Assembly: GCA_040901445.1 (NCBI GenBank)
Contig: JBBDYQ010000025.1
Span: 249,925-313,924 of the forward strand
Origin: Thermoleophilaceae bacterium
GTDB lineage: Bacteria; Actinomycetota; Thermoleophilia; Solirubrobacterales; Thermoleophilaceae
Direction of reading: 5' to 3'
Length of the DNA stretch: 64,000 nt
The position numbers were made by a program, and so were the translations under genes. The notes below the pieces were generated by a model, which was not told the origin of the DNA, did no database searches, and saw nothing but the letters and a program-made list of their open reading frames with translations. Shown one piece after another: positions 51,903 through 61,000 of the stretch (within the stretch, counting starts at the first letter, position 1; each line of letters opens with the position of its first letter).

Positions 51903-53875
51903 CGCGGCCTGCGCTCGCGCAGCGGCAGCCGGGCCGTGCGGGCGCGCCCGCCGGGCTCGCGGATCGAGACGTGGAGGACCAGGCGGCTGGCCGACAGCCG
52001 GCCGCGCGGGCGGATCGTCACCACGGCCCGGCCGCGGCGCACGCGCGCCCTGCCGGTGCCGAGCGAGCGCCGGCCGCGGCGCAGCCGGCCGCTGACCAGC
52101 GAGCCGTTGCGCGCGCCGCTCAGGCGCAGCGTGCAGCGCAGCAGCTGCCGGCGGCGGCGGTCGCGGGCCAGGCGGCAGCTCGCCGAGCCGGCGCGGGTGC
52201 GTGCCTCCAGCGGCGCGGCCGGGCCCGGAGGTCCCTGAGGCCCGGCCGGCCCCTGGGCTCCGGCCGGCCCGGCGGGACCCTGGGCGCCGTTCGCCCCCGC
52301 CGGCCCCTGCGGCCCCGCCGCGCCGTCCGCGCCGTCTGTGCCATCGGTGCCGGCCGGTCCCTGCGGCCCGGCGGGCCCCTGCGACCCCGCCTGGGCGGCC
52401 GTGCCGGTTCCGCTGAGCTGCACCTGATCGAGACCCGGCAGGCCGCCCAGGCGGGGCACGTCGTCGCGGAAGCGCAGCAGGCCGCCGCGGGCTCCGGTGC
52501 CCGCAGGCGCGAATCGAACTCTCACGCGGCAGGTGAGTCCGGGGCCGAGCGTCACCCCGCTGCACTCGTCCCTGGTCACGACGAAGTCGTCGCTGTTGAT
52601 GACGCTCACGTTGTCCACGGTGACCGACACGAATCCCTGGTTCGTGAAGGTCACCTCCTCAGCGTCGGTGGAGAGGCGCCCGACCTCGGTGTCGGTGAAG
52701 CTCCTCGCCGCGGGGCTGGCGGTGGTCGTGTTGCGCTGGAGGACCTCCAGCCTGTCGTCCGTGCCCCCGACGGCCGTGAGGATCGTGATTGCCGGATCAG
52801 AGGGGCCGGGCGGCCGCTCGACGACGGCTACCGAGCCCGGGGAGTTGTCGACCGATCCGACGACATACCGGGTCGTGATGTTGAAGTCGGTGCCGGCCGT
52901 GCCCTCTTTCACCTCCAGCAAACCGCGTCCGGTGGCGAGCTGGACCGCCTGCGAGAAGAGCAGGTCGAGGTCGCCATCGCCGTTGACGTCCGCGATCGCC
53001 AGCCCTTGCGCGCTGCTGCTGGCGAACTCGGGCGTGTCTGGCCCGAACGTCGCCCCGGCGGCGCCCGCGAAGACACCCACGGCGTTGCTGTTGCTGTACG
53101 CCACGACCAGGTCGTCGTCGTCGTCTCCGTCGAAGTCTCCGACCTCGATCTCGCGCGGGTCGTGGATGCCCGGGTCCAGAGACGCGGCCGCGACGAAGTC
53201 GACGCCGGTCGTGCCCGTGAGGATGCCGATCGCGTTCGGCGACCCGTTGCACGCGACCGCCAGGTCGAGATCGGCGTTTCCGTCGAAGCTCCCGGCCGCC
53301 AGGCTTCGCGGGTTGTCGCAGACGGCTTCGGTGGACAAGCCGCCGAACGTCGCACCCGAGCCACCGGGGAGGACCGCGACCTCGTCCGTGCCGAGGAGCG
53401 TCACCGCCAGGTCGGGGTCTCCGTCGCCGCTGAAGTCGCGCGCGACGATGTCGGTCGGCACGTCACCGACCGCGACCGTGCCGGCGCTGTCGAAGGTTCC
53501 CCCGACCGCGCCCAGGAAGATCGAGATGTCGTCGCTGCTCTGGTTCGCCACGGCGAGATCGGAGTCGCCGTCGGCGTTGAAGTCCCCGATCGCAATCGAC
53601 CTCGGGCTGTCGCCGGTGGCGAGCTCGTCCGAGGGGTTGAAGCGCCCGAGGATGGTGTCCACGTAGACCTCCACCCGGTCCTCGCCCGGGATCACGACGG
53701 CGACGTCGGGGCGCGCGTCACCGTCGAAGTTGCCCGTCGCGATCGCTCCCGGGTCGTTGCCCGGCGAGAGGAACGCCGGCTCGTCGAGGTTGAAGCCGAG
53801 CGCCGCATGAGCCGGTGCGGTCCCCCCGAAGAAGCCCGCCACCGCCGCCACCGTGATCCACGCTCGCCTGTTCAT
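51899..53875 (-). CDS. Secreted FG-GAP/VCBS beta-propeller protein with collagen-like stretch
   Basis: Predicted surface or secreted protein of 658 residues. Signal peptide 1-25 (cleavage after PAHA). Six FG-GAP-type blades follow (about 40-330), each with a calcium-type loop such as [27 protein letters not shown] and DVNGDGDLD. Residues 385-490 form an ASPM/Hydin-like immunoglobulin domain ([33 protein letters not shown]). About 19 Gly-X-Y triplets follow (around 500-560), then an Arg-rich beta domain. There is no sortase motif or C-terminal membrane helix; the basic end may bind wall polymers. The start codon lies 27 bases from the shared promoter motif. Confidence 0.87.
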   Translation of the reverse strand: MNRRAWITVAAVAGFFGGTAPAHAALGFNLDEPAFLSPGNDPGAIATGNFDGDARPDVAVVIPGEDRVEVYVDTILGRFNPSDELATGDSPRSIAIGDFNADGDSDLAVANQSSDDISIFLGAVGGTFDSAGTVAVGDVPTDIVARDFSGDGDPDLAVTLLGTDEVAVLPGGSGATFGGLSTEAVCDNPRSLAAGSFDGNADLDLAVACNGSPNAIGILTGTTGVDFVAAASLDPGIHDPREIEVGDFDGDDDDDLVVAYSNSNAVGVFAGAAGATFGPDTPEFASSSAQGLAIADVNGDGDLDLLFSQAVQLATGRGLLEVKEGTAGTDFNITTRYVVGSVDNSPGSVAVVERPPGPSDPAITILTAVGGTDDRLEVLQRNTTTASPAARSFTDTEVGRLSTDAEEVTFTNQGFVSVTVDNVSVINSDDFVVTRDECSGVTLGPGLTCRVRVRFAPAGTGARGGLLRFRDDVPRLGGLPGLDQVQLSGTGTAAQAGSQGPAGPQGPAGTDGTDGADGAAGPQGPAGANGAQGPAGPAGAQGPAGPQGPPGPAAPLEARTRAGSASCRLARDRRRRQLLRCTLRLSGARNGSLVSGRLRRGRRSLGTGRARVRRGRAVVTIRPRGRLSASRLVLHVSIREPGGRARTARLPLRERRPR

Positions 53876-53902
53876 GGCGCAATCATGGGGCCCGCGGGGG
53901 GC

Positions 53903-53934
53903 CCCGTCGTCAGGGTGGCGACCCTGATCTTTGG
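53903..53934 (-). promoter_or_regulatory. Shared promoter motif, copy A
   Basis: On the coding strand the order is palindrome CAGGGTCGCCACCCTG (53926-53911), -35-like GACGAC (53911-53906), 18 bases, CATGAT (53887-53882), 6 bases, ATG. The same layout precedes the beta-repeat protein and the small protein at 57862. It looks like an activator site abutting a leaderless promoter. Confidence 0.7.
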
Positions 53935-53951
53935 CTCGCGGCGCGCGCGAG

Positions 53952-56435
53952 TCAGCGCAGGTCGATCGCCCTGGGGAGCGTGAACGTGCTGGCGGTCGCG
54001 CGGCCGCCTCTGCGGGTGGCGACTCTGGTGCGGGCGCGGTAGATCGCCGCGCCGGCGCCCTCGGGCACTGGAATGCGGACGCTGAAGAGGCCCCTGCGGT
54101 TCGGCACGGCGCGAGCGACCGCGATCCGCTCGCGGCGCCGGCACGACAGGAAGCGCTCGATCGAGATCGACGCGGGCCTCCTCGCGAACGGGCCCGTGAT
54201 GCGCCCGCGCAGGACGAGTGTGTCGCCGCGGCGGCTGAGGGTTGTGGCCACCATGCGGCGGACGAGCCGGAGGCGCTGCGAGCGTATCCGGCCGAGGCGC
54301 GCCTGGTAGCGGGCGCGGCGGGCGCGCGCCCGGGACGGCGCGCGTACCCGGGCGGCGAAGCGACCGTCGGAGCCGATGCGCGCGCGGCCGACGCGGCGGC
54401 CGTCGAGCAGGATCTGGACGGTGCGGCCGGCGAGCCGAAGGTCGGCAGAGCCGGTGACAGACACGCGCCTCCTGCTCGCGGGGAGCACGTCGATGAGCAG
54501 CAGGTCGAGTCGGGTGCAGGCGAGGTAGAGGTCGTTTGCGGTGCCCTGCTCGAACGCTGGCTCGCCGCGGACCGTCTCGGTAGGGGCCGAGGGGGCGGGA
54601 GTGGGGTCGGCCGGCGGCGCGGCGGGGGCGGGCTGCGGCGCGGCGGGCTCCTGCGGAGCGGGTGCAGGCGGCGACGGATCGTCGGCCGGCGGGGGCGGGG
54701 GCGGAGGAGGCGGAGGAGGAGGCGGAGGCGGTGGTGGGGGCGGCGCCGCGGCCGAGAACGCGAGCGTCACGTCGTTGGGGTTGTAGAAGTCGTCGTAGGT
54801 GCCGCTGCCCGTCGTCGCTCCGGTGAGCTGCGCGAACTCGCCGCCGACACTGCTCGCGGTCAGGACCCGGAAGCTGTCGGTGCTCGCCGGGTCGAACGAG
54901 GGGTCGTTGACGATCGCCAGGGTGCCGTCCAGCGTGGCTTCGCCTGCGACTTCGAGCCAGTCGTACTGCGTGCCCTGGGCGGCCCCCTCGATCTCGGCGA
55001 CGAGCGTTCCCGCCGGGCCTTGGGTGTAGTCGCCGGCGATCGAGAGCTTGCCCGGGGAGCTCCCGGGCCGGATCGTGCCGCCGCTGTTGGTCACGTTGCC
55101 GCCGGCGGTCCCCGCCCCCTGGAGCGTGCCGCCCTGGATGGAGAGCGTGCCGCCGAGGGTGGCGCCGGCGGCGACGTCGCTCACGCCTGCCGTCTGTGTG
55201 AGCCCTTGGCCCATCGCGAGCGTGCCGGTGTCGACGTTGATCGCGCCGGTGCTCGTGACCGGCACGCCGAGCGACACCGTGGTCGCGCTGGTGGTGCGGT
55301 TGATCGTGCCGTCGTTGCGGATCAGCCCGCCGCCGAAGTTGAGCGAGCCCAGGCCGGCGCCGGTGATGTCGAGCACGTCGCCCGCACCCACCTCCACCGT
55401 CCCGCCGGCGCCGCTGAAGCTGATCGTCCCGCCGCTCCAGGTCGCGGCCGGCGGCATGTTGAGCGTGTGCCCGCCGGTCATCGTGACGCCGCCGGTGATC
55501 TGGGCGCTGCCGGTCAGGTTGGTGGTCGCCGCGCCGTTCAGCGTGAGTCCGCCGAGGCTCGCCAGTCCGCTGACGGTCAGCGTGCCCGCCCCCGAGCGGG
55601 TCCCCGAGGTCGCGGTCAGCGACGTTACGGTCGCGTTCGCGTCGAGCGCCAACGTCCCTGACGCGAGCTCCAGCGCCGCCGGGTCGAAGGTCGCGTCGGC
55701 CGCGACCGACAGCGAGCCGCCGCTGACCCGCGCCGTCCCGTCCCCGCCGATCCGCGCGGCCGCCCCGGCGAGCTCCACCGCCCCGCCGGTGAACGACAGC
55801 TGCGCGCCGCTCGCCAGGAGGTAGGTGCCGCTCGAGGAGCCCACCCCGTCGCCTTGCCCGAGCCCGAGCGTGCCGGTGTTCACGTTGACGACGCCGTCGT
55901 TCTCGAACGGCACGCCGAGCGACACCGTGGTCGCGCTGGTGGTGCGGTTGATCGTGCCGTCGTTGCGGATCAGCCCGCCGCCGAAGTTGAGCGAGCCCAG
56001 GCCGGCGCCGGTGATGTCGAGCACGTCGCCCGCACCCACCTCCACCGTCCCGCCGGCGCCGCTGAAGTCGATCGTCCCGCCGCTCCAGGTCGTAATGGCA
56101 CCGAGGGCTACGTTGCCGCCACCCGTGACGTGCAGGGTGCTGTCCATGGACGAGGTGCCGGCGCCCAGCGTGAGGCTCGTCCCGCTCACCTGAAGCGTGC
56201 CGTCCAGGTCGAGGCTGTTGGCCACGCCCGCGGTCGTGCCGAGGACGACCGCCCTGCTCGACGGGATCACCACGTCGTCGGTCACGTCCGGAACCGACGA
56301 CTGGCTCCAGTTGGCGGCGGCGTTCCACTGGTCGCCGGGACCCTGGAAGGTGTTCGTCGCGGCCGCGGCGGGCGCGGGCGCCGCGAGCGCGAGAAGCAGA
56401 GCGGCCACCACCGTCACCCGTGCGAGTCCGTGCAT
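53952..56435 (-). CDS. Large exported beta-repeat protein with poly-proline linker
   Basis: Predicted surface protein of 827 residues. The start at 56435 gives a clean signal peptide (about 1-26, ending APAAAA); a start 63 bases earlier would run through the promoter motif. Residues 27-560 are Gly/Thr/Ser-rich beta repeats (GGTIDFSGAGGTVEVGAGDVLDITGAGLGSL occurs twice), suggesting a right-handed beta-helix like autotransporter passengers. A run of about 19 prolines (near 580) and Pro/Ala tract lead to an Arg-rich C-terminal region (670-827) with immunoglobulin-like strands (DLRLAGRTVQILLDGRRVGRARI). No anchor motif is seen. The function is unknown; adhesion is plausible. Confidence 0.82.
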   Translation of the reverse strand: MHGLARVTVVAALLLALAAPAPAAAATNTFQGPGDQWNAAANWSQSSVPDVTDDVVIPSSRAVVLGTTAGVANSLDLDGTLQVSGTSLTLGAGTSSMDSTLHVTGGGNVALGAITTWSGGTIDFSGAGGTVEVGAGDVLDITGAGLGSLNFGGGLIRNDGTINRTTSATTVSLGVPFENDGVVNVNTGTLGLGQGDGVGSSSGTYLLASGAQLSFTGGAVELAGAAARIGGDGTARVSGGSLSVAADATFDPAALELASGTLALDANATVTSLTATSGTRSGAGTLTVSGLASLGGLTLNGAATTNLTGSAQITGGVTMTGGHTLNMPPAATWSGGTISFSGAGGTVEVGAGDVLDITGAGLGSLNFGGGLIRNDGTINRTTSATTVSLGVPVTSTGAINVDTGTLAMGQGLTQTAGVSDVAAGATLGGTLSIQGGTLQGAGTAGGNVTNSGGTIRPGSSPGKLSIAGDYTQGPAGTLVAEIEGAAQGTQYDWLEVAGEATLDGTLAIVNDPSFDPASTDSFRVLTASSVGGEFAQLTGATTGSGTYDDFYNPNDVTLAFSAAAPPPPPPPPPPPPPPPPPPPADDPSPPAPAPQEPAAPQPAPAAPPADPTPAPSAPTETVRGEPAFEQGTANDLYLACTRLDLLLIDVLPASRRRVSVTGSADLRLAGRTVQILLDGRRVGRARIGSDGRFAARVRAPSRARARRARYQARLGRIRSQRLRLVRRMVATTLSRRGDTLVLRGRITGPFARRPASISIERFLSCRRRERIAVARAVPNRRGLFSVRIPVPEGAGAAIYRARTRVATRRGGRATASTFTLPRAIDLR
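54688..54744. repeat. Proline-codon simple repeat
   Basis: A GGN-type run on the plus strand encodes about 19 consecutive prolines on the minus strand. It is the rigid linker of the beta-repeat protein and a likely slippage site. Confidence 0.8.
55261..55444. repeat. 184-base direct repeat, copy 1
   Basis: Matches 55909-56092 over 184 bases with only two adjacent differences (GAAGCTGATC against GAAGTCGATC). Both copies encode the same 61-residue segment of the beta-repeat protein. Confidence 0.9.
55909..56092. repeat. 184-base direct repeat, copy 2
   Basis: Second copy of the 55261-55444 repeat, 648 bases apart and in the same frame. The near identity also at synonymous positions points to recent duplication or gene conversion. 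Confidence 0.9.
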
Positions 56436-56463
56436 GCACGCGATCGTGGATGCGCCCCGCGCG

Positions 56464-56490
56464 CCCGTCGTCGGGGTGGTGACCCTGAGG
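56464..56490 (-). promoter_or_regulatory. Shared promoter motif, copy B
   Basis: Coding strand: CAGGGTCACCACCCCG (56487-56472), GACGAC (56472-56467), 18 bases, CACGAT (56448-56443), 7 bases, ATG of the beta-repeat protein. Same geometry as copy A; the outer part (CCAAAGAT in A and C) is not kept here. Confidence 0.7.
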
Positions 56491-56494
56491 GTCG

Positions 56495-57687
56495 TCATCG
56501 GACGGTGAGGGTGGCGCGGTCGGTGGCGCGCTGGCCGTCGGCGGTTCGCGCGACGATCGCGATGCGGTAGCGCCCGGCGCGGCGCGGTACGCGCACGGCG
56601 ATCTGGTTGCGGCCCGTTCGCGAGCGCCCGCGCGTGCGGCCGGCGCGGCGGCGGCCGCGCAGGAGCGTGACCTCGACGCGCGCGCCGCGGGTGGCGGCGT
56701 AGCGCAGCCGCAGCCGCCGGCCGCGGCGGGAGCGGTAGCGGCCGTCCGACAGCGCCAGCGCGAGCCGGTCGATGATCTCCGCGGGCGTCTGGGGGCCGGC
56801 GGGGCCCTGCACGCCGGGGGCCCCCGCGGGCCCGGGTGCTCCGGTGGTCCCCTGTACTCCCTGCGGTCCGGTGGTCCCCTGCGGTCCGGGGGCTCCCTGC
56901 GGCCCGGCCGGGCCGGTCGCCGGGCCGCGCAGGTCGGCGTCGACGAACCGCACCCGGTGGTTGCCCCGGTCGGCGATCAGGAAGCCGCCCTCGGCCGTCG
57001 CCGCCACCGCGGCCGGGGCGTCGAGCTGGGCGGCGGTCGCCGCGCCGCCGTCGCCCAGGGAGCCGGCGGTGCCGGTGCCGGCGACGGTCGTGATCGTCCC
57101 GGCCGGCGACACGCGCCGCACCCGGTTGTTGGCAATGTCGGCGATCAGGAAGCCGCCGTCGGCGGTCAGGGCCACAGCGGCCGGGAAGCTGAGCTGGGCG
57201 GCGGTGGCCGGGGCGCCGTCGCCGGAGAAGCCGGCGGTGCCCGTGCCGGCGGCGGTGGTGATCGTGCCGGCCGGCGACACGCGCCGCACCCGGTGGTTGT
57301 CGGCGTCGGCGATCAGGAAGCCGCCGTCGGCGGTCGCCGCCACCCCGAACGGGTGTTGAGCTGGGCGGCGGTCGCCGCGCCGCCGTCGCCCAAGGAGCCG
57401 ACGCTGCCGGTGCCGGCGACGGTCGTGATCGTCCCGCCCGGCGACACCCGCCGCACCCGATGGCTGCTCCGGTCGGCGATCAGGAAGCCGCCGTCGGCGG
57501 TCACAGCCACCCCGGACGGGAAGTTGAGCTGGGCGGCGGTCGCAGCGCCGCCGTCGCCGGAGAAGCCGAACGTGCCCGTGCCGGCGACCGTGAAGATGCT
57601 GTTCGTGGCGGCCCCTGCCTGCGGGGCGCTCGCCGCCAGCGCGAGCGCGCCCAGTGCCAGCGCAGCGCGCCACCTCTTGTCAAGCAT
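56495..57687 (-). pseudogene. Secreted NHL-repeat/collagen-like protein, frameshifted
   Basis: From ATG 57687: signal peptide (about 1-26, ending APQAGA), then repeated 56-residue units of the NHL type (VAGTGTFGFSGDGGAATAAQLN, GVAVTADGGFLIADRSSHRVRRVSP). These are followed by Gly-X-Y collagen-like triplets (GPAGPQGAPGPQGTTGPQG) and an Arg-rich beta domain ending TLTVR. After the second unit the frame breaks at 57351-57353: ACCCG stands where ACCCCG is expected. Unit spacing is 168, 168 and then 167 bases, confirming a one-base loss. The reading frame is restored only by shifting frame. It could be a true pseudogene, a phase-variable C-run or a sequence error. Confidence 0.8.
56975..57600. repeat. 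168-base tandem repeats encoding NHL units
   Basis: The landmark GATCAGGAAGCCGCC starts at 56975, 57143, 57311 and 57478, giving periods of 168, 168 and 167 bases. Units are highly similar at DNA level. The single short period marks the frameshift. Confidence 0.88.
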
Positions 57688-57862
57688 CGCCCTCTCCCTC
57701 CCGCTCCCTGGGCTCTGGCGCCGCGTCCCCCGCGGCGATCTCGTCCTGCCCGCCGCTTTCGAGGGCGGCAGGCAGCGGCGACGACATGCGCGACCCCAGC
57801 TCGGCGAGCTCGCGCAACAGATCGCGCTCCCGTCCGCCTCTCCACTCGCGCTCGTCGCCCAC
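57680..57862 (-). CDS. Small hypothetical protein upstream of the NHL-repeat gene
   Basis: A 60-residue frame: GDEREWRGGRERDLLRELAELGSRMSS, then an acidic Pro/Glu end. It is charged and helical with no membrane segment or known family. Evidence for it being real: the GTG at 57862 sits 27 bases from the shared promoter motif, the same distance as for the two large exported proteins. Its stop overlaps the NHL gene start by 8 bases (coupling). It may be a leader or chaperone-like peptide; this is inference. Confidence 0.5.
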   Translation of the reverse strand: MGDEREWRGGRERDLLRELAELGSRMSSPLPAALESGGQDEIAAGDAAPEPREREGEGDA

Positions 57863-57889
57863 GCACCCACCATTGCGAGCCGACACGCC

Positions 57890-57922
57890 CCCGTCGTCGG
57901 GGTGGCGACCCTGATCTTTGGG
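57890..57922 (-). promoter_or_regulatory. Shared promoter motif, copy C
   Basis: Coding strand: AGATCAGGGTCGCCACCCCG with GACGAC (57898-57893), 17 bases, CAATGG (57875-57870), 7 bases, GTG 57862. It matches copy A at all but one position over more than 25 bases. It lies 15 bases past the DUF1059-like gene. Confidence 0.7.
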
Positions 57923-57936
57923 ACGCCCGAGGGCGG

Positions 57937-58092
57937 CTAATCCTCCTCGACCCAGCCGAGCAGCTGCTCGCGGGAGACGGTGTCCACGAGCTCGGGGTGG
58001 CTCTCCTGGATGTGCTCCTGCGCCTGCCCGACGACCTCGTCGTCGCTGTCGCCGCGGATTGACCGCCCGCAGAGCTGGATCCGCGCGCCCAT
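57937..58092 (-). CDS. DUF1059-like small protein
   Basis: A 51-residue protein, ARIQLCGRSIRGDSDDEVVGQAQEHIQESHPELV then DTVSREQLLGWVEED. The Cys-Gly, acidic and HIxxxHP pattern resembles the small DUF1059 family, which may bind metal through Cys and His. Its ATG overlaps the stop of the LAL regulator (ATGA), so the two are translated together. The role is unknown. Confidence 0.65.
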   Translation of the reverse strand: MGARIQLCGRSIRGDSDDEVVGQAQEHIQESHPELVDTVSREQLLGWVEED

Positions 58093-60965
58093 CAGGGCGC
58101 CGGCTCCGAGGACGCCTCGCCGGCGAGCGCGGCGGCCAATCCGCCGCGGGAGTCGATCTCGAGCTTGCGATACACCCGCCCGAGGTGGGTCTCCACCGTC
58201 TTGGTCGTGATGAACAGCCCCTCGGCGATCTGGCGGTTGGTCATGCCCTCGGCCGCCATCCGGGCCAGGCGAAGCTCGCGCGGCGTGAGCGCGTCGCTGC
58301 CCTGCGCGCGCGCCCGGCGGGGGCGGGCACCGGCGGCCACCAGCTCGGCGCGAGCCCGCTCGGCCAGCGGCGTGGCGCCGCAGCGGTCGGCAAGGTCGAG
58401 CGCGGTCTTCAGCGGATCGCGGGCAGCCAGGCGATGGCCCTCCGCATAGAGGGCCGCGCCGAGCTCGAAGCAGGCGTGCGCGTGCTCCAGCTCGGCGCCG
58501 GTGCCCTCGACGGTCTCCACCGCCTCCCGCAGCAGTGCCACGCCGCGGTCGCCGCCGGCGACGGTGCCTGCGGTGCGAAGGGTCAGCGCGAGTGCCCGCG
58601 GGGCGCCGAAGGCGCGCGCCAGCTCGAGGTCGCGCTCGGCGAGCTGCCCTGCGCGCTCGTGGTCTCCGAGGGCGAGCGCCGCACGGACCGCCGTCGAGCG
58701 CCAGGGGACGACCGAGGCGTGCGAGGTTGACATCGCCTCGAGGCTGTGCCCGCACGCCATGCAGTCCTCCAGCGCCGCCTCCGGATCGCCGGAGAGCAGC
58801 CGCAGGCGGCCCCGCGCCTCGAGGTAGTCGTTCCAGGTGAACGACGCCGACCAGCGCTCCTCGCCGCCGGGGAGGTCGAGGGCCGCCGCGGCCGCTGTCA
58901 TCTCGCCCAGCTCCATCAGGGCGAGCGCCAGCACCGCGTGGGCGGATGGGAGCTCGGGCTCCCAGCCGTAGCGGGAGGCGTCGATGGCGGCCTGGGAGTC
59001 TGCGACCGCGTCCTCCAGCCGCCCGAGCCGGTACCACGCGTGCGCCCGGGCGTGAGACGCCGTCGCGAACACGAGCACGGAGCCGCGTTGCCGCGCGGCG
59101 GCGATCGCCGCCGACAGCACGTCCGCCGCTTCGACCAGCTCGTCCGCCACGACGAGCGCGGTGGCGGCCAGGATGCGGGAGCTGACCGGGCTGACGCCGC
59201 GATCGGACGGGTCCTCCCGGCCCAGCGCCGCGTGCGCGAGCCGGCCGACCCGGGCGGCCGACCCGCCCGTCAGGCCCTCGGCGAGCGCGCTGTGGGCGAG
59301 CATGAGCCGCTCCGCGGCCGACGCCTCGCCGCGGGCGGCGCGCTCGACGATCGCGTCGAGCCCGCCAGGCGCGCGCGTCGCGTACTCGAACCCGCCGAGC
59401 GCGACGCGGAGTGCGCCCAGCGTGCGCAGCAGGTCCCCGTCGCCTGCCCCCTCCGGCGAACCGTCCTCGAGTTCGGCGATCCCGCGCTCCAGCACGGTCG
59501 CGGCGGCTTGGTGGTCGCCGCCGCCGCCGAACGCCTCCCCGAGCCGGTGCGCGGCGGCGGCCCGCTCGTGCCCGGGCGCGAGCGCGTCGAGCGCCTCTGT
59601 CGCGCGCCCGGGAGCCTCGGGGTCGTGTGCGTAGGCCTCGGCGACAGCGAGCTCGAGCAGCACGTCCGCTCGCTCTCCGCCGTCGGTCTGCGCCACCGCG
59701 CCACGCAGGTAGCGCACTGCCGCTCGCCCGGCCCCGCGCGCCCGGGCGTGCCGGGCCGCCTCCCGCAGCGCGCCCGCGGCCCACGGCTCGGCGGCGCCGT
59801 GCGCGGCGAGCAGGTGCGACGCGACCCGCTCGGGGTCGGAGCCGGCCTCCGCGAGCAGGCCCGCGGCGGTCGCGTGGCCCCGCGCACGGCTGGCGCTCGG
59901 GATGTGCTCGTAGACGGCCGCGCGGACGATCGGGTGGGTGAACGCCAGCGGCGTGCCCGGCCCGAGCATCGCCGAGCGAGCCAGCTCGTCGGCCGCCGCC
60001 GCGGCCGCGTCCGGATCCAGCTCCGCGAGGCGCGCCGCGTCGCCGAGTGGCGCGCCGTCCCCGAGCACCGCGACGGCCTCCGCCAGCCGCCCGGCCGCCG
60101 CCGGCAGCGCCATGAGCCGAGCGAGCAGAGCCCGGCCGGCGGCGTCGCCCGCAAGCTCCTCGACGCGCCGTACCGGATCGGCGGCGCTCGGCCCGTCGGC
60201 GGCGAGCGCGGTGGTGAGCTCCTGCAGGTGGAACGGGTTGCCGCCCGTGGCCGTCGCGCACGCCTGGCACAGCTCGGGCGTGGCGGCGGCCCCCAGCCGG
60301 GCGGTCACGAGCTCCGTCACCGCGCCCTCGCTCAGCGGGCCGAGTGCGAGCGCCTCCGACAGGGGATGGGCGGCGAGGCGCGCCGCCAGCCGCCGCTGAG
60401 GCTCGCCCGCCCCCGGCCGCAGCGCGACGATCACCGCGACCGGCAGCTCGTCGAGCCGCTGGAGCAGATAGTTCAGGAAGCGCAGGCTCAGCGCGTCGGC
60501 CCAGTGTGCGTCGTCCACCGCGATGAGCAGGGGCGCCCCCTCGGCCAGCCCCGCCGCGAGCCAGTGCAGGCCGTGGAAGACCGAGAATGCCTGCTCGCGC
60601 TCGTCTGCCGCCCCGGGTGCGTCTGCGGCGTCGAACAGCGGGCGCGTCAGCGCGGCCGCGCCCGACAGGAGGCGCTCGCGCTCCCGCGGCGCCGCTGCGG
60701 CGAGCGCGGGAGCGAAGAGCTGGAGCGCGACGCCGAACGAGAACTCCGCCTCGAGCTCGTCCCCGCGGCCGTGAAGTGCGGCGGCCCCTGCGCCCGCCGC
60801 CGCCTCACGCGCGGCGGCGAGCAGCCGCGACTTCCCGAGCCCCGCCTGGCCCTCGAGCACCAGACAGCGCCCGGAGCCGTCGCGCGCGGCCGCGAGCGCC
60901 CGCTCCACGGCCGCGAGCTCCTCGGCCCGCTCCAGCAGCTGCGCAGTGTGTTCCTTCGTCGGCAC
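58092..60965 (-). CDS. LAL-type LuxR-family transcriptional regulator
   Basis: Large ATP-binding regulator of 957 residues. N-terminal STAND/AAA-like ATPase: LLERAEELAAVERALAAA, Walker A VLEGQAGLGKSRLLAAA (about 37-50) and Walker B PLLIAVDDAHWADALSLRFL (about 145). A TPR-like middle with Ala-rich helices (350-850) and a C-terminal LuxR HTH follow (TPRELRLARMAAEGMTNRQIAEGLFITTKTVETHLGRVYRKLEI). The GTG at 60965 was chosen; a TTG at 61004 would fall into the motif copy. Being the only regulator in the surface-protein block, it is the best candidate for its activator (inference). Confidence 0.9.
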   Translation of the reverse strand: MPTKEHTAQLLERAEELAAVERALAAARDGSGRCLVLEGQAGLGKSRLLAAAREAAAGAGAAALHGRGDELEAEFSFGVALQLFAPALAAAAPRERERLLSGAAALTRPLFDAADAPGAADEREQAFSVFHGLHWLAAGLAEGAPLLIAVDDAHWADALSLRFLNYLLQRLDELPVAVIVALRPGAGEPQRRLAARLAAHPLSEALALGPLSEGAVTELVTARLGAAATPELCQACATATGGNPFHLQELTTALAADGPSAADPVRRVEELAGDAAGRALLARLMALPAAAGRLAEAVAVLGDGAPLGDAARLAELDPDAAAAAADELARSAMLGPGTPLAFTHPIVRAAVYEHIPSASRARGHATAAGLLAEAGSDPERVASHLLAAHGAAEPWAAGALREAARHARARGAGRAAVRYLRGAVAQTDGGERADVLLELAVAEAYAHDPEAPGRATEALDALAPGHERAAAAHRLGEAFGGGGDHQAAATVLERGIAELEDGSPEGAGDGDLLRTLGALRVALGGFEYATRAPGGLDAIVERAARGEASAAERLMLAHSALAEGLTGGSAARVGRLAHAALGREDPSDRGVSPVSSRILAATALVVADELVEAADVLSAAIAAARQRGSVLVFATASHARAHAWYRLGRLEDAVADSQAAIDASRYGWEPELPSAHAVLALALMELGEMTAAAAALDLPGGEERWSASFTWNDYLEARGRLRLLSGDPEAALEDCMACGHSLEAMSTSHASVVPWRSTAVRAALALGDHERAGQLAERDLELARAFGAPRALALTLRTAGTVAGGDRGVALLREAVETVEGTGAELEHAHACFELGAALYAEGHRLAARDPLKTALDLADRCGATPLAERARAELVAAGARPRRARAQGSDALTPRELRLARMAAEGMTNRQIAEGLFITTKTVETHLGRVYRKLEIDSRGGLAAALAGEASSEPAP

Positions 60966-61000
60966 GGTGGCGAGCCCCGTGGCGAGTGTAGGTCCGGTCG

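Noticed and set aside
53872-56439. An 855-codon second minus-strand frame over the beta-repeat gene
   Set aside because: Low-complexity Arg/His-rich translation; the overlapping frame has a signal peptide, repeats and a promoter.
56975-57600. The 168-base repeats as a CRISPR-like or satellite array
   Set aside because: They are in-frame coding repeats of an NHL protein without spacers.
56495-57687. Two separate genes for the two halves of the NHL/collagen protein
   Set aside because: The second half has no signal peptide or promoter, and the 167-base repeat spacing shows a simple one-base loss in one gene.
57937-60270. A 777-codon frame inside the LAL regulator
   Set aside because: Arg-rich shadow of the regulator; only its final 51 codons (DUF1059-like) look like protein.
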